This document shows positions 1 to 10,136 of a stretch of 64,000 bases of DNA, piece after piece. Positions within the stretch are counted from its first letter, which is position 1. Each line of letters starts with the position of its first letter. The stretch spans positions 1-64,000 of the forward strand of contig JABHEG010000115.1 in NCBI GenBank assembly GCA_018676675.1, read 5' to 3'. The DNA is from Lentisphaerota bacterium (GTDB taxonomy: Bacteria > Verrucomicrobiota > Lentisphaeria > Oligosphaerales > JABHEG01). Position numbers and translations under genes: made by a program. The notes under the pieces are model-generated. The model searched no databases. It was not told where the DNA came from and worked only from the letters and a program-made list of their open reading frames with translations.

Positions 1-353
1 GTGCCCAAAAACGACGGTTCTTGCCATCCCAAGCGCCGCCCCGGGGCAGAAACCGTCCGAAGGCCCAGAAATTAGCTGCAAAGCCCCTCGGGGCGGCCGC
101 TGGAAGCGGGCGGTCCGAGGGGTTTTGCAAGAGCCTCCCTAGGAACGTTTCCTATGAAACGATCCCGCCATCGTCCCACACTGAAGAAGGTCGCGCGGCA
201 CGGAAACGACTCGAAGCCGGTGCGCATGAGCGATTCGCCTGACGTCCAGAACCATCTGCGGCGAGAGCTCCTCCTTCACGGAAAGAGAACGACTGTCGGT
301 TGACACACGCTCCCGTCACATCGCCTGGCACGACAACTTGAGGAGAGTCTGAG
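1..353. other. Non-coding leader upstream of the giant secreted protein gene
   Basis: No convincing gene is seen here. A 73-codon plus-strand frame (21-242) has no recognisable motif and runs through a long hairpin, so it is unlikely to be real. The left half holds a 7-bp inverted repeat (GACGGTT at 13-19 with AACCGTC at 51-57) and the long hairpin at 77-129. The right end carries a good ribosome binding site, AGGAGA at 341-346, seven bases before the ATG at 354. The promoter of the large gene should lie between about 130 and 340, but I see no clear -35/-10 pair. Confidence 0.5.
77..129. terminator. Long imperfect hairpin, possible terminator or structured element
   Basis: The arms TGCAAAGCCCCTCGG (77-91) and CCGAGGGGTTTTGCA (115-129) pair almost completely. 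Pairing continues inward through CCGCT / AGCGG to a GGA loop, giving about 25 positions with two mismatches. No T tract follows on the plus strand. On the minus strand the hairpin is followed by TAATTTCT. It could end transcription of a gene left of the window, or act as a REP-like element. The structure is certain, the function is not. Confidence 0.4.
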
Positions 354-3300
354 ATGAGAGTGAAAACCACCGCCATCGCCGTTGTGTGGGCAGGTTTGCT
401 CTGTGTCTGGTGCAGCAACGTTCACGCCATCGTCTACTCTGAAGCCGGCAACACGACTGTGCCGCTGTGGGTCCAGGCGCCCGGCCTCCCTCGGCAAGCC
501 GTCCCATTAGCCGACGTGGGGCTGCAGGCAGGCGACGACATCGACGCGGTGTCCCTCGGTTTCGACCCTCTCCCGGACGAAACGGATCCGTTGGGGCAGC
601 GCCTCGACGTTTTTGCCGCGGCTCCCGGGACGCTCGGACAGCCCGGTAGCGCACTGGCCGCCCGGGCCACCATCCCGGGGATCAACGTCGAGAGGGACAT
701 TTATCGCGAGAGTCCAACGCAGAACGAAGTGCTCATACCGGAGCTCATCCCGGACGGCGCCATTGATGCGTTCGATGGAGGATTGCTGGGACCTGCGGGA
801 GGACAGTGGATCTTCTTCTCACTGACGGCAAGCTCACCGACCCTCACGGCCAACGGCTGGAGTGCAGGTGACGTGCTGATGGTCCGACACCAGGTCCCGG
901 GCTCTCTCGGCCTCTATGCCGCGGCCAACACCATCGGTGAGCCGGTCGATATCGACGGGCTCTCGATCAAAGACGCGACACCGGACGGCTCCCCGTATGC
1001 GCCTGCCGATGACATGATGATCTACTCGACCGATGGCGCCGGCGGAAATATCTACCACTACGGAGCCGGAGCACCTGGTGACAACCACGCCCACGACCAT
1101 CACTCCTTCGGCATGAAGATGTATGAGGACATCGAAGCACTGGCCCACATCTTCTTCCGCGAGTTGGAGCAACGGCTGCCGCTGGTGGGCCTCGGGGATG
1201 AGTACGGGTCGGTCTGCCACACGCTGAGTCACGCGTCCCCACCGGACGCCCCGGTCCAGGCAGCCTACTACTACTGTGCCTCCCGGGACGCCTCGCCTGA
1301 CCCGGTCGACCAGTCCGGAAAACACGGTGCCCAGGGTGATGTAGCCGTGCCCGGGCGCGGATTTGACCGTTTCGTCGCGGCTCTGACGGCCCAGGGCAAG
1401 ACACTGGCCGATGTGAAACTGCGTTGGACGCCGGGCGACCTCAACGGCGACGTCCGCGGCACCCTCGCCGATTGGGGGCAGGGAGATGTCGCGGACTGGT
1501 GGTACAACGAAACGACCAAGATCGAGCTGCGCCAGTACGAGGGAGCCGTCGGTTCGCTATGGGTTGATGGGATCAAGCTCGCAGAGTACCCGGAAATCAG
1601 CATGTGGATGCACATCGACTACGCTGCCGTCTTTACCCAGACAGGAGATCCCACCATCTTCGGCTGGGGTGACCCCCGCCTACCGGCTGCACCGGAAGGT
1701 CTGCAGTCCCCCTACGCCGAATTGGCGGACGCCTTCATAGCCGACCATGCAGGGAAACCCTCCCGCATCTATCTCGACTCCATGGAGAACCCGACTCAGG
1801 CCGAGTTTGGCTCAGGCAATCAGGTCGGATCCTATTTTGGCGTCCGCTCCGGCTTTGTCCAGATACTGGAAGGTACGTCCTCCGGAGATGCACAGGTATG
1901 GATCGATCAGGCGGAAGGAGTCGTTCTGAACGCGGGAATGGATGTCTGGCCCGGGCAATCCGTAGCCGTCGAAATCCCGCTGCGCAATGATGGAACGGAG
2001 GATGCCGAAAACGCGGTAGTCACCCTCTTCCCGCAACTGCCGTTAGGGACGGGGGGCGCCGTTCTGGACGGGACTGCACACTACGGAAATATTGCGGCCG
2101 GCTCCGCGGGCATTGACGCTCAAGTGGGAGATGCCCTGGCGTTGCAGTTGGGCGGGGACTATCCGGGGGGAACCGATCTCCCAGTTACCGTGGTCATTGA
2201 GTATGGTGATGGTCGCTTCGCCATGGATGGATTCACGATCCACGTCCGAGGCCTGTCGATATCAGGAGCGGTGACGTACACAGGCAGGCAGCACGGCCCG
2301 CTGACCGTACAGGCCCTTCACGAAGGCCAGGTAGTGGCGTCGACCGCGGCCACCGTGGCCGGGCGGACTACTGCCTACCAGTTCGATGGCCTGGTACCTG
2401 TGAGCTACGACATTCGGGCATTCGTCGACGCAGACCGCAACGGCCTCCCAACCTACCCGGAGGCCGAAGGTGGAACGGCACAGCCGGTCTTGCTGACGGA
2501 CGCGGATGCCACCAACGTTGACATCCTCGTGGAAGACTACCACAGCGATGCCGATGGCCTGCCTGATTGGTGGGAAGCTCTCTACGGCTACGACAAGGAC
2601 CTGGTGGACTCCGACACAGATGGGACCAACGACCAGGCCGAAGACCCCGACGGAGACGGAGACGACAACGCAACCGAATATGCCAATGGCACGAACCCGC
2701 TGTTGTCGGAAACCGTATTCGGATGGCGGCTTTACGATGACTTTGAGGAGGCAGCGGTTGACCCGGTACGGTGGACGGCAGCCCAAAGCGGCGGCGGCCT
2801 CGCCCCGGAGATCGTCGACGGTGCACTCGCGTTGACGGCCCATGACGTGGACGGCGCGCAGACGGCCATAAGCGACGTGAGCATGACTCTCCCCGGTGCC
2901 TCCGGGTTCCGTGCCTGGATGAGCCTGGATGAGTTCCTCCCCAATGGAGAGCGGAACAACCCGCAGGGGACCATGCGTCTTTTTGCCGGGATTGGAGGCG
3001 GCTTGGAGGCAGAGTTCCGCATCCAGACCAGCTCCCAAACCGCGCCGCCTCTGCGCTCCGAGCGCTCAACGCGCGTTGTGGGTGGGCAAGAAGCCACTCC
3101 CGATGCCTGGCCATGGATCGCTGCGATCGCGTATGCCGGCACGGCAAACGGATACAACGCCCAGTTCTGCGGAGGATCGCTGATCGCTCCCGGGTGGGTG
3201 CTCACGGCCGCCCACTGTGTCGACGGTATGAACGCTGGAGATGTGGAGGTCATTCTTGGCCGGCACACACTCAGTGCCAACGACGGCGAGCGGCTGACCG

Positions 3301-6300
3301 TGGCCCGGATCATTGTCCACGAAGCCTACGACGACAAGACGTACGACAACGACATCGCCCTGCTGGAACTCGGATCCAACTCCGGGCAGGAGCCGATCGC
3401 GCTGGTCTTCCCGGAGGATTACGAGGCCTTCGAGCCTGGAGTGCTGGCCACAGTGGCAGGCTGGGGCCTGCGAATCGCAGGGGACAACGGCTCGGCCCCC
3501 GACGAACTGCACGATGTTCAGGTACCGATTGTGTCGAACGATGTTGCCAATGCGCCAAACGCCTACGACGGGGAAATAACCAATAACATGCTCGCCGCAG
3601 GGCTTGCGGAAGGCGGGAAGGACTCGTGCCAGGGGGACAGTGGCGGCCCGTTCATGGTGCCCGACACCGACGGTGAGGGATGGGTACAGGCCGGCATCGT
3701 CAGTTGGGGCGACGGCTGCGCAGATCCGAACAAGTACGGGATCTACACGCGAGTTGCCAATTATGTCGGCTGGGTGGAGGGCCACACCGGAGCGTTGCTC
3801 GAACCCACCGCCGAGATCAGCGCCGCTGTGATCGACTCCACCACGGGTATTCCGGTCGAAACCATGGCTCAGCCGCTGTCCGCATGGATCGGTCGATCAA
3901 CCCAGCTCGGCGTCCTGGTCTCTGAAGGCTCCGTGTCATTCATGGTGGGAGACACTGAGGTGTGGGAGTACGCCCCTGCCGTGGAGAGAAACGGCTTCAC
4001 ACTAGGAGCTATGGGGCTGGAGGCAACGGCTAACGGGGGGAGAGTGGAAGCCGAGTCCGGAATGGTCGAAACTTACGGGGTCATGCCCGCCCCCGAGAAC
4101 GACAATTTTGCCGACGCGATCATGCTCGGGACGGACTCGGGACATCTCCACGCCCTGACCCTCGCCGCCAGCAAGGAAACCGGGGAGCCCAACCATGCCG
4201 GAGATCTGGGGGGACGATCCGTCTGGTATGAGTGGACACCCTCAGTGGAAGGGCTGGCTGCTTGGGGAACGTTCGAGAACAGCTTCGATACGGTGTTGGC
4301 CGTGTACGTCGGAGACGACGTCGGTGCCCTCACGCCGGTCGCCTCCAACGACAACGCCCCGAGTGGCGCAAACGGCGAGAGCCAACTGGCATTCCGGACG
4401 CAGCCCCAGACAACCTATCTCGTTGCCGTGGACGGCGCTTCCGGCAGCCAGGGCGAGTTCGGCCTCGAATGGACCCTAATGCTCCCACCCCCCAATGATC
4501 TTTTCCAGAATGCGACACCCCTCGTCGGCATGGCCGGCAGTGTGGATGGCACGAACGCCGCAGCTTCCGAGGAGACCGGGGAAGCAACCCATGCCGCCGG
4601 AGGCAGCGGGATCTCTGTCTGGTGGACGTGGACGCCGGACAGCAGCGGCGCTGTCGGCTTTGACACCATCGGCAGCAGCTTCGACACCGTGCTGGCGGTC
4701 TATACGGGCAGCGCTGTGGACACCTTGACTGAAGTCGCGGCCAATGACAACGACGAAGACGGGGCTCAAGTCACCAGCGCGTTGGGGTTCGATGCGGTCA
4801 GCGGAACGACGTACTACATCGCGGTCGATGGCGTAGAAGGCCACCAGGGAGACGTCGAGTTGACTTGGGGGCAGATCCCGGCGAATGACGACGTGACCGG
4901 TGCGGCAGACCTTGCAGGCAATACCGGGTCGACCGCGGGCACGAATGTCGGCGCCACCCTTGAGAATGGTGAAGGGCAGCATGGCGGCAAACCGGGCGGA
5001 AGATCCGTCTGGTGGACATGGACGCCGACCGAAGATGGGGCCGCGATCGTCACCACGTTCAACAGTGATTTTGACACCATTCTGGCTGTCTACACCGGCA
5101 ACTCCGTCGCCGACTTTGTCGAGGTCGCGAGCAACGACGACGCGCCCTGCGGGAGCGAGTGCGGGTCGGAGGTCGCCAGTGGCGTCACGTTCGCCGTCCA
5201 GACGAACGCGACATACCACATCGTCGTCGATGGCTACGATGGTGAGTCGGGGAGCATCACCTTGAACTGGGATCTTCAGCTGCCGTCTCAGAACGATGAC
5301 TTTAGCGCGGCGGCTGAGCTGGCCGGAACAGACGGGCAGGTGACCGGAAGCAATCTGACGGCTACCGTCGAAACCGGTGAGCCGGACCACGCCGGAGAGA
5401 CAGGTGGCGCATCTCTCTGGTGGGAATGGACAGCAGGCAGCGACGCACCTGTCGTCTTCGACACGGTCGGTAGCACACTCGATACTCTCCTCGCTGTCTA
5501 CACCGGTGGAGACGTAGCCGCCCTGACCGAGGTGGTCAGCAACGATGAAGATGCGACCGACGATGGGACCAGCGAACTGGTCCTTCTCCCTCAAGCCGGA
5601 ACGACGTACTACATCGCAGTCGATGGTTACCTGGGAGTGAAGGGGGCGGTTACGCTCAATTGGGAAACCGTAGCGGGATTGGCGGCCAACGACGACTTTG
5701 CCGACGCCATCGCGATCGCGAACATCCCCTTCTCCACGGTCTCCTCCAATTGGCCCGCGACCGCCGAGGCAGGAGAGCCTTACCACGCCGACAGGAACAC
5801 CAGTACGTCTGTCTGGTGGCGCTGGACACCGTCTGCCACCGAGGATGTGTTCGCCGACACCGAGGGAAGTGATTTCGACACCATTCTGGCCGTCTACACG
5901 GGGACAAGTGTCGATGCACTGACCCCGGTGGCAGCGAACGATGACAGCGGAGCGGGAGACCGCACGAGCAGAGCCGCGTTCACTGCCCAGGCCGGAACGA
6001 CGTACCACATTGTGGTTGACGGATTCGCGGGCCGGATGGGAGATATTGCCCTCCAACTTGGGCTTCCTCCCGCTGCCCCGACCAACGACAACTTTGCCAA
6101 TGCCACACTGTTCAGCCCCTTCCCCGGGCAAATGATCGGCAGCACCATCAGCGCAACGGCTGAGACCGGTGAGACAGGACACGCCGGGAACGCCGGCGGG
6201 GCGTCCCTCTGGTGGACGCTGTCAGTGATCGAGGACGTCGCTCTGGTCGTCGACACACACGGCAGCGGCTTCGATACGCTGCTGGCCGTTTACACGGGAA

Positions 6301-9300
6301 GCAGCGTCGATGCCCTTTCCCAAGTCGCGGCGAACGATGACGACAACGGGGAACCCGGCAACAGCGGGCTGGCCTTCGATGGCACAGCCGGCACGACATA
6401 CTACATCGTTGTGGATGGGTACGATGGGATAGCAGGGAGTTACGTCCTGAATGTGGGACCGCAGGCGCCGACCGACAGCGATCAGGATGGCCTGCCCGAT
6501 GCCTACGAGACCGCCACGTTCGGAGATCTCGCCCAGGATGGTGCCGGCGACTTCGACGGGGACGGGGACAGTAACCTCGCCGAATACAACAACAACACCG
6601 ATCCCACGGATGCCGGATCAGCTCAGACGCCCTTCGAGAACTACCACTTCAAACTGTACAGAGGCGGAGATCAGACCTCCACGTCACGCGGAGCCACCAC
6701 AAACATGTGGGGAGCCGAGTTCTTCTGCTGGCCCCCGGCAGGGATGGTGTTCGCGTCAGGAACGCTCACGAAACCGGCAACAGCGGTCGGCACAAACCCT
6801 GCCGATCTGGGTATCTGGGACGACGGAGACGAAGCAGAGTGGGAGAGGGAGGACTACGGCGATCTGGACACGCTCCAGGCCAACATGGTGTCGGGGGAGT
6901 ACAGAGTCGATCTGGTGATGGTCCCGTCCACCCCTGGGCGTGGGGACAGTCGGACCACGCAACACCTCCGCTTCACCATCGATCTCGCTGAGTATGATAT
7001 CGATGACTTCCCGCCGTTTCTGGTCATTCTGTCGCCTGCGCAAGGCGAAACCGGCGTGAGCACGGAGCCGCAAGTCGAGCTCGGCACGGCGGCCTGGGAC
7101 ACGCTCTCGATCGAGAAGTACGCCGTGGACGAGGATGGCTATTTCGTGGTCCAGCAGGGGACACCATCGGCCATTCACCAGGTTCCGCCGGATGCCGCAT
7201 TGCTACCTGACACGGCCTACAATCTTGATGTGGGCAGCCACGACCCGACCACTCATTTGGGGACACAGACGTTCGTCACGTTCACGACCGCCGCCACGAC
7301 TCCTGAGTTCCTCCGGCTGGAGCTCACCGGAGCGTCCGTGGGAGCCTTGGAGTTTGGTGAGAATCCTGAGGCAACTTCCGGCCCGGATCCGGGGCTTGAC
7401 CGAGTGATGCCTCCTCCCCCACAGAATACGGGTGAAGCCGTCTTCCTGGCGCCTGAAGGCTCAGTAGAGCTTCGCAGGCTGCAACGCGACATCCGACGTG
7501 AGATCCTTGGGTCTCGGTGGCAGATAGAGGCCACTGCGGCAGCTACCACCGATCTGGTGATCACCTGGAATCCCGCCACGATGCCCACTGATCCCCCGCT
7601 GATGATCTGGCGCCTGACAGAAGAAGGGGGCACGGTTGTTCCCGACTCTCTCGCCTCGATGAGCGATGCATCAATCGTGACCGTCCCCGCTGGAGAGAGG
7701 CACTACTACGCAATCGGGTCGGCTGTTGCGTTCGAGATCCAGACAGACCCGGTGACTGTTCCGGAAGGGAACACGGCAGACGTCTTTGTGCGCTTGACCG
7801 TGCCGCCCTCCGCTCCCGTACTCGCCGACCTCTCATGGTCGAGCGGCGATCTCGATCTGGGCGTTGCTGTGTTGCGGGGTGCATCACTGTCCTTCGACGC
7901 AGGTAACTGGGACCAGTGGCAAGCCGTTTCGCTGGCGGCGGCTGAAGACGATGATGACGGTGATGCCGGAGTCGCGGAGTTCACCGTCAGCCAAACTGGC
8001 GGGAGTGACACACTCGAAGACGTGCTCTTCTCAGCGGAGGAACAGGACGACGACGTGGTGGTCACGGTGGTCGTCGACGGTTCCGGCACGACAGACCCCG
8101 AAGGCACTGTTTGGGTTGACATGAACGACACGATCAGCCTGGACATCGAGGCGACTCCGGACCTCAACTGGGAATTCGTCAACTGGACCCTCGATTCCCC
8201 TGGAGCGGCTACCCTCGGAAATCCCGCCGCTCAGGTGACGGCGGTCACCCCAACCGGGGACGTGACGGTGACAGCACACCTCGTTGCGTCACTGGTTGTG
8301 GGCAGCCAGACGCCTGCCTCCCCGGCTACCGTACAGGAAAGCACACCCCAGGATTTCGTGGTTACCCCCAACGGCGGCACTGGACCCTATACCTACGAGT
8401 GGCGGCTTGACGGTGACCTGCTTGGCGGCGAGACGACGGACACCTACAGCTTCGCCCCCGACCACGATGCCGTCGTCCACCCCGCTGACTCCGACACCGG
8501 GACACTCGTCTGCACAGTGACAGACTCGACCGGGCAACGGCTGAGCGTGGATGCGACGTGGGACATCACGATTGAGGATGTCGACCGGCAAGCCCCCGCT
8601 CCGTTGGTGAGTGTTACTCCCGGCGTTCCCATGACGACCGACGACCTGACCGCGGCTGCCATTGAGCAAGGCGACGATCCGGATGGTGACGAGATCATCG
8701 GCTACCACTACGAGTGGACGTTGGTCGATCTGCGCGGCGCACGAAGTACCGACACATTGGCCAGTGCAGAGACCGCAAAGGGGGATGTTTGGCAAGTCAG
8801 CGTGAGCGCCAAGACCAAGCCCTACGGCGACAACGGACCCGAGATTGCCTCGCCGAATACCGGGACAGCTCAAGTGACGATTGAGAACACCGTTCCCGTC
8901 GCGGTCCCCCTGAGAGATCTGACCGTACAGGCAGGGCAGGCGCTTCTCGTCCAACTTGAGGGTTCTGACCCAGATGCGGATGACGGCGTCGACAGTCTCA
9001 CGTTCGCTATCACAGCCCAGCCGGCGAACGGCTCCCTCACAGATCTCGACCCGGTGGCAGGAACTGTCACCTACGAGTCGGCCGCCGAGTTCAGCGGCCC
9101 CGACAGCTTCACTTTCAGCGTCGATGATGACGGCGAGTTGCCCGTCCAGGAAGCAGACGTGTCGGTCTTCGTTTACAGCGACTGGCTCGTCACGCTTGAT
9201 GCTCAGGGAGCCACTCCCGAAACACTGCGGTTCGGGGTCACCGACGGCGCTACCACCGCATTTGACTCGACGTTCGACGTACCCGCCGGCGGCGGCGACA

Positions 9301-10055
9301 CCGTGGCCTTTCTCCGGGATGGCGTGCCGCAACGGCGCGACATGGTCGGGCCACCGGATACCCCTGTGTGGGAACTCGAAGTCACGGGCCTGGATGACCC
9401 CGTCCTGCTGACTTGGGATCCGGGAGCAATTCCCGAACCCGGCCTCGCACTGTGCGAACTGGACGAGCCCGGCGGCACATGTCTTCCCGGAACAATCGTC
9501 GATATGCTCGACACCTCGGAGCTTCTCATTGAGGCCACGCGCAACGCGACCACTCGTGTGTTCCGCATCGAGGCCGTCGAAGTTGTCGAACTCACGCTTC
9601 AGAGCGGCTGGAATCTCGTGTCGCTCCCCGTGGCCCCGTTCGACCCAGCCGTCGAAGTCGTTTTCGGCGAAGGAAGCGTCACCCCGAATAGGAACGGGCG
9701 GACCGCGGTCTACACCGACGCCGTCTACAGTTGGGACACCGTAGAGAAACAGTACGAGAGTGTGACGGCTATGGAGCCGCTGGTGGGCTACTGGGTATAC
9801 CTCGAAGCCCCCGAAGACCTAGCGATACGCGGTCTGTCCGTCGCCGGCACGCCCATTCCCCTGGCCGCCGGGTGGAACCTCGTCGGAGTAGCCGGGACAA
9901 TCACGCTGACAGAGAACGAACTCATCTACTTCCCGGCCTGGGCCTGGAATGCTGTTGATCAAGTCTACGAGGCCCTCCACGTCGGAGATATGGCGGATCC
10001 GGGGATCGCGTTCTGGGTGTTTTCCGCCGGGGAAACCGAGCTCAGCGGGAAGTGA
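354..10055 (+). CDS. Giant secreted multidomain protein with embedded trypsin-like protease domain
   Basis: A 3233-residue exported protein. Residues 1-25 form a signal peptide ending near VHA. The N-terminal several hundred residues match no family I know. An acidic calcium-binding (thrombospondin type 3-like) stretch lies near residues 725-790. Residues 907-1145 are a chymotrypsin-fold serine protease with RVVGG activation site, TAAHC (His954), NDIAL (Asp1000) and GDSGGP (Ser1096), so the triad is complete. Six repeats of about 132 residues start at 1249, 1381, 1511, 1647, 1779 and 1911, sharing SVWWTWTP, FDTVLAVYTG and TYYIAVDG. A second acidic segment (about 2040-2090) follows, then Calx-beta-like, InlB-B-repeat-like and cadherin-like beta domains. 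The C-terminus is a SGWNLVSLPV-type domain seen in PVC surface proteins. The start is supported by AGGAGA seven bases upstream. Likely role: cell-surface or secreted protease or adhesin. The substrate is unknown. Confidence 0.85.
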   Translation: MRVKTTAIAVVWAGLLCVWCSNVHAIVYSEAGNTTVPLWVQAPGLPRQAVPLADVGLQAGDDIDAVSLGFDPLPDETDPLGQRLDVFAAAPGTLGQPGSALAARATIPGINVERDIYRESPTQNEVLIPELIPDGAIDAFDGGLLGPAGGQWIFFSLTASSPTLTANGWSAGDVLMVRHQVPGSLGLYAAANTIGEPVDIDGLSIKDATPDGSPYAPADDMMIYSTDGAGGNIYHYGAGAPGDNHAHDHHSFGMKMYEDIEALAHIFFRELEQRLPLVGLGDEYGSVCHTLSHASPPDAPVQAAYYYCASRDASPDPVDQSGKHGAQGDVAVPGRGFDRFVAALTAQGKTLADVKLRWTPGDLNGDVRGTLADWGQGDVADWWYNETTKIELRQYEGAVGSLWVDGIKLAEYPEISMWMHIDYAAVFTQTGDPTIFGWGDPRLPAAPEGLQSPYAELADAFIADHAGKPSRIYLDSMENPTQAEFGSGNQVGSYFGVRSGFVQILEGTSSGDAQVWIDQAEGVVLNAGMDVWPGQSVAVEIPLRNDGTEDAENAVVTLFPQLPLGTGGAVLDGTAHYGNIAAGSAGIDAQVGDALALQLGGDYPGGTDLPVTVVIEYGDGRFAMDGFTIHVRGLSISGAVTYTGRQHGPLTVQALHEGQVVASTAATVAGRTTAYQFDGLVPVSYDIRAFVDADRNGLPTYPEAEGGTAQPVLLTDADATNVDILVEDYHSDADGLPDWWEALYGYDKDLVDSDTDGTNDQAEDPDGDGDDNATEYANGTNPLLSETVFGWRLYDDFEEAAVDPVRWTAAQSGGGLAPEIVDGALALTAHDVDGAQTAISDVSMTLPGASGFRAWMSLDEFLPNGERNNPQGTMRLFAGIGGGLEAEFRIQTSSQTAPPLRSERSTRVVGGQEATPDAWPWIAAIAYAGTANGYNAQFCGGSLIAPGWVLTAAHCVDGMNAGDVEVILGRHTLSANDGERLTVARIIVHEAYDDKTYDNDIALLELGSNSGQEPIALVFPEDYEAFEPGVLATVAGWGLRIAGDNGSAPDELHDVQVPIVSNDVANAPNAYDGEITNNMLAAGLAEGGKDSCQGDSGGPFMVPDTDGEGWVQAGIVSWGDGCADPNKYGIYTRVANYVGWVEGHTGALLEPTAEISAAVIDSTTGIPVETMAQPLSAWIGRSTQLGVLVSEGSVSFMVGDTEVWEYAPAVERNGFTLGAMGLEATANGGRVEAESGMVETYGVMPAPENDNFADAIMLGTDSGHLHALTLAASKETGEPNHAGDLGGRSVWYEWTPSVEGLAAWGTFENSFDTVLAVYVGDDVGALTPVASNDNAPSGANGESQLAFRTQPQTTYLVAVDGASGSQGEFGLEWTLMLPPPNDLFQNATPLVGMAGSVDGTNAAASEETGEATHAAGGSGISVWWTWTPDSSGAVGFDTIGSSFDTVLAVYTGSAVDTLTEVAANDNDEDGAQVTSALGFDAVSGTTYYIAVDGVEGHQGDVELTWGQIPANDDVTGAADLAGNTGSTAGTNVGATLENGEGQHGGKPGGRSVWWTWTPTEDGAAIVTTFNSDFDTILAVYTGNSVADFVEVASNDDAPCGSECGSEVASGVTFAVQTNATYHIVVDGYDGESGSITLNWDLQLPSQNDDFSAAAELAGTDGQVTGSNLTATVETGEPDHAGETGGASLWWEWTAGSDAPVVFDTVGSTLDTLLAVYTGGDVAALTEVVSNDEDATDDGTSELVLLPQAGTTYYIAVDGYLGVKGAVTLNWETVAGLAANDDFADAIAIANIPFSTVSSNWPATAEAGEPYHADRNTSTSVWWRWTPSATEDVFADTEGSDFDTILAVYTGTSVDALTPVAANDDSGAGDRTSRAAFTAQAGTTYHIVVDGFAGRMGDIALQLGLPPAAPTNDNFANATLFSPFPGQMIGSTISATAETGETGHAGNAGGASLWWTLSVIEDVALVVDTHGSGFDTLLAVYTGSSVDALSQVAANDDDNGEPGNSGLAFDGTAGTTYYIVVDGYDGIAGSYVLNVGPQAPTDSDQDGLPDAYETATFGDLAQDGAGDFDGDGDSNLAEYNNNTDPTDAGSAQTPFENYHFKLYRGGDQTSTSRGATTNMWGAEFFCWPPAGMVFASGTLTKPATAVGTNPADLGIWDDGDEAEWEREDYGDLDTLQANMVSGEYRVDLVMVPSTPGRGDSRTTQHLRFTIDLAEYDIDDFPPFLVILSPAQGETGVSTEPQVELGTAAWDTLSIEKYAVDEDGYFVVQQGTPSAIHQVPPDAALLPDTAYNLDVGSHDPTTHLGTQTFVTFTTAATTPEFLRLELTGASVGALEFGENPEATSGPDPGLDRVMPPPPQNTGEAVFLAPEGSVELRRLQRDIRREILGSRWQIEATAAATTDLVITWNPATMPTDPPLMIWRLTEEGGTVVPDSLASMSDASIVTVPAGERHYYAIGSAVAFEIQTDPVTVPEGNTADVFVRLTVPPSAPVLADLSWSSGDLDLGVAVLRGASLSFDAGNWDQWQAVSLAAAEDDDDGDAGVAEFTVSQTGGSDTLEDVLFSAEEQDDDVVVTVVVDGSGTTDPEGTVWVDMNDTISLDIEATPDLNWEFVNWTLDSPGAATLGNPAAQVTAVTPTGDVTVTAHLVASLVVGSQTPASPATVQESTPQDFVVTPNGGTGPYTYEWRLDGDLLGGETTDTYSFAPDHDAVVHPADSDTGTLVCTVTDSTGQRLSVDATWDITIEDVDRQAPAPLVSVTPGVPMTTDDLTAAAIEQGDDPDGDEIIGYHYEWTLVDLRGARSTDTLASAETAKGDVWQVSVSAKTKPYGDNGPEIASPNTGTAQVTIENTVPVAVPLRDLTVQAGQALLVQLEGSDPDADDGVDSLTFAITAQPANGSLTDLDPVAGTVTYESAAEFSGPDSFTFSVDDDGELPVQEADVSVFVYSDWLVTLDAQGATPETLRFGVTDGATTAFDSTFDVPAGGGDTVAFLRDGVPQRRDMVGPPDTPVWELEVTGLDDPVLLTWDPGAIPEPGLALCELDEPGGTCLPGTIVDMLDTSELLIEATRNATTRVFRIEAVEVVELTLQSGWNLVSLPVAPFDPAVEVVFGEGSVTPNRNGRTAVYTDAVYSWDTVEKQYESVTAMEPLVGYWVYLEAPEDLAIRGLSVAGTPIPLAAGWNLVGVAGTITLTENELIYFPAWAWNAVDQVYEALHVGDMADPGIAFWVFSAGETELSGK

Positions 10056-10069
10056 TTTCGGTTTCCCCG
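10028..10069 (+). terminator. Perfect 12-bp hairpin spanning the stop codon of the giant gene
   Basis: CGGGGAAACCGA at 10028-10039, inside the last codons, pairs perfectly with TCGGTTTCCCCG at 10058-10069. The 18-base loop contains the TGA stop (10053-10055). There is no U tract after it (TAACGCTCC follows), so it may be a Rho-dependent 3' end, an mRNA stability element or an attenuating structure before the next gene at 10137. Confidence 0.4.
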
Positions 10070-10136
10070 TAACGCTCCGTGTGCTAGCCTGCTATGTGCC
10101 GCTGCCATCGGCAGACACCCCGAAAAGGAGTATCCC

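Noticed and set aside
4476-6182. A 568-residue minus-strand frame opposite the giant gene
   Set aside because: It is an antisense frame within the repeat region, with no motif and Arg/Val-rich shadow composition. The plus strand has the intact protein.
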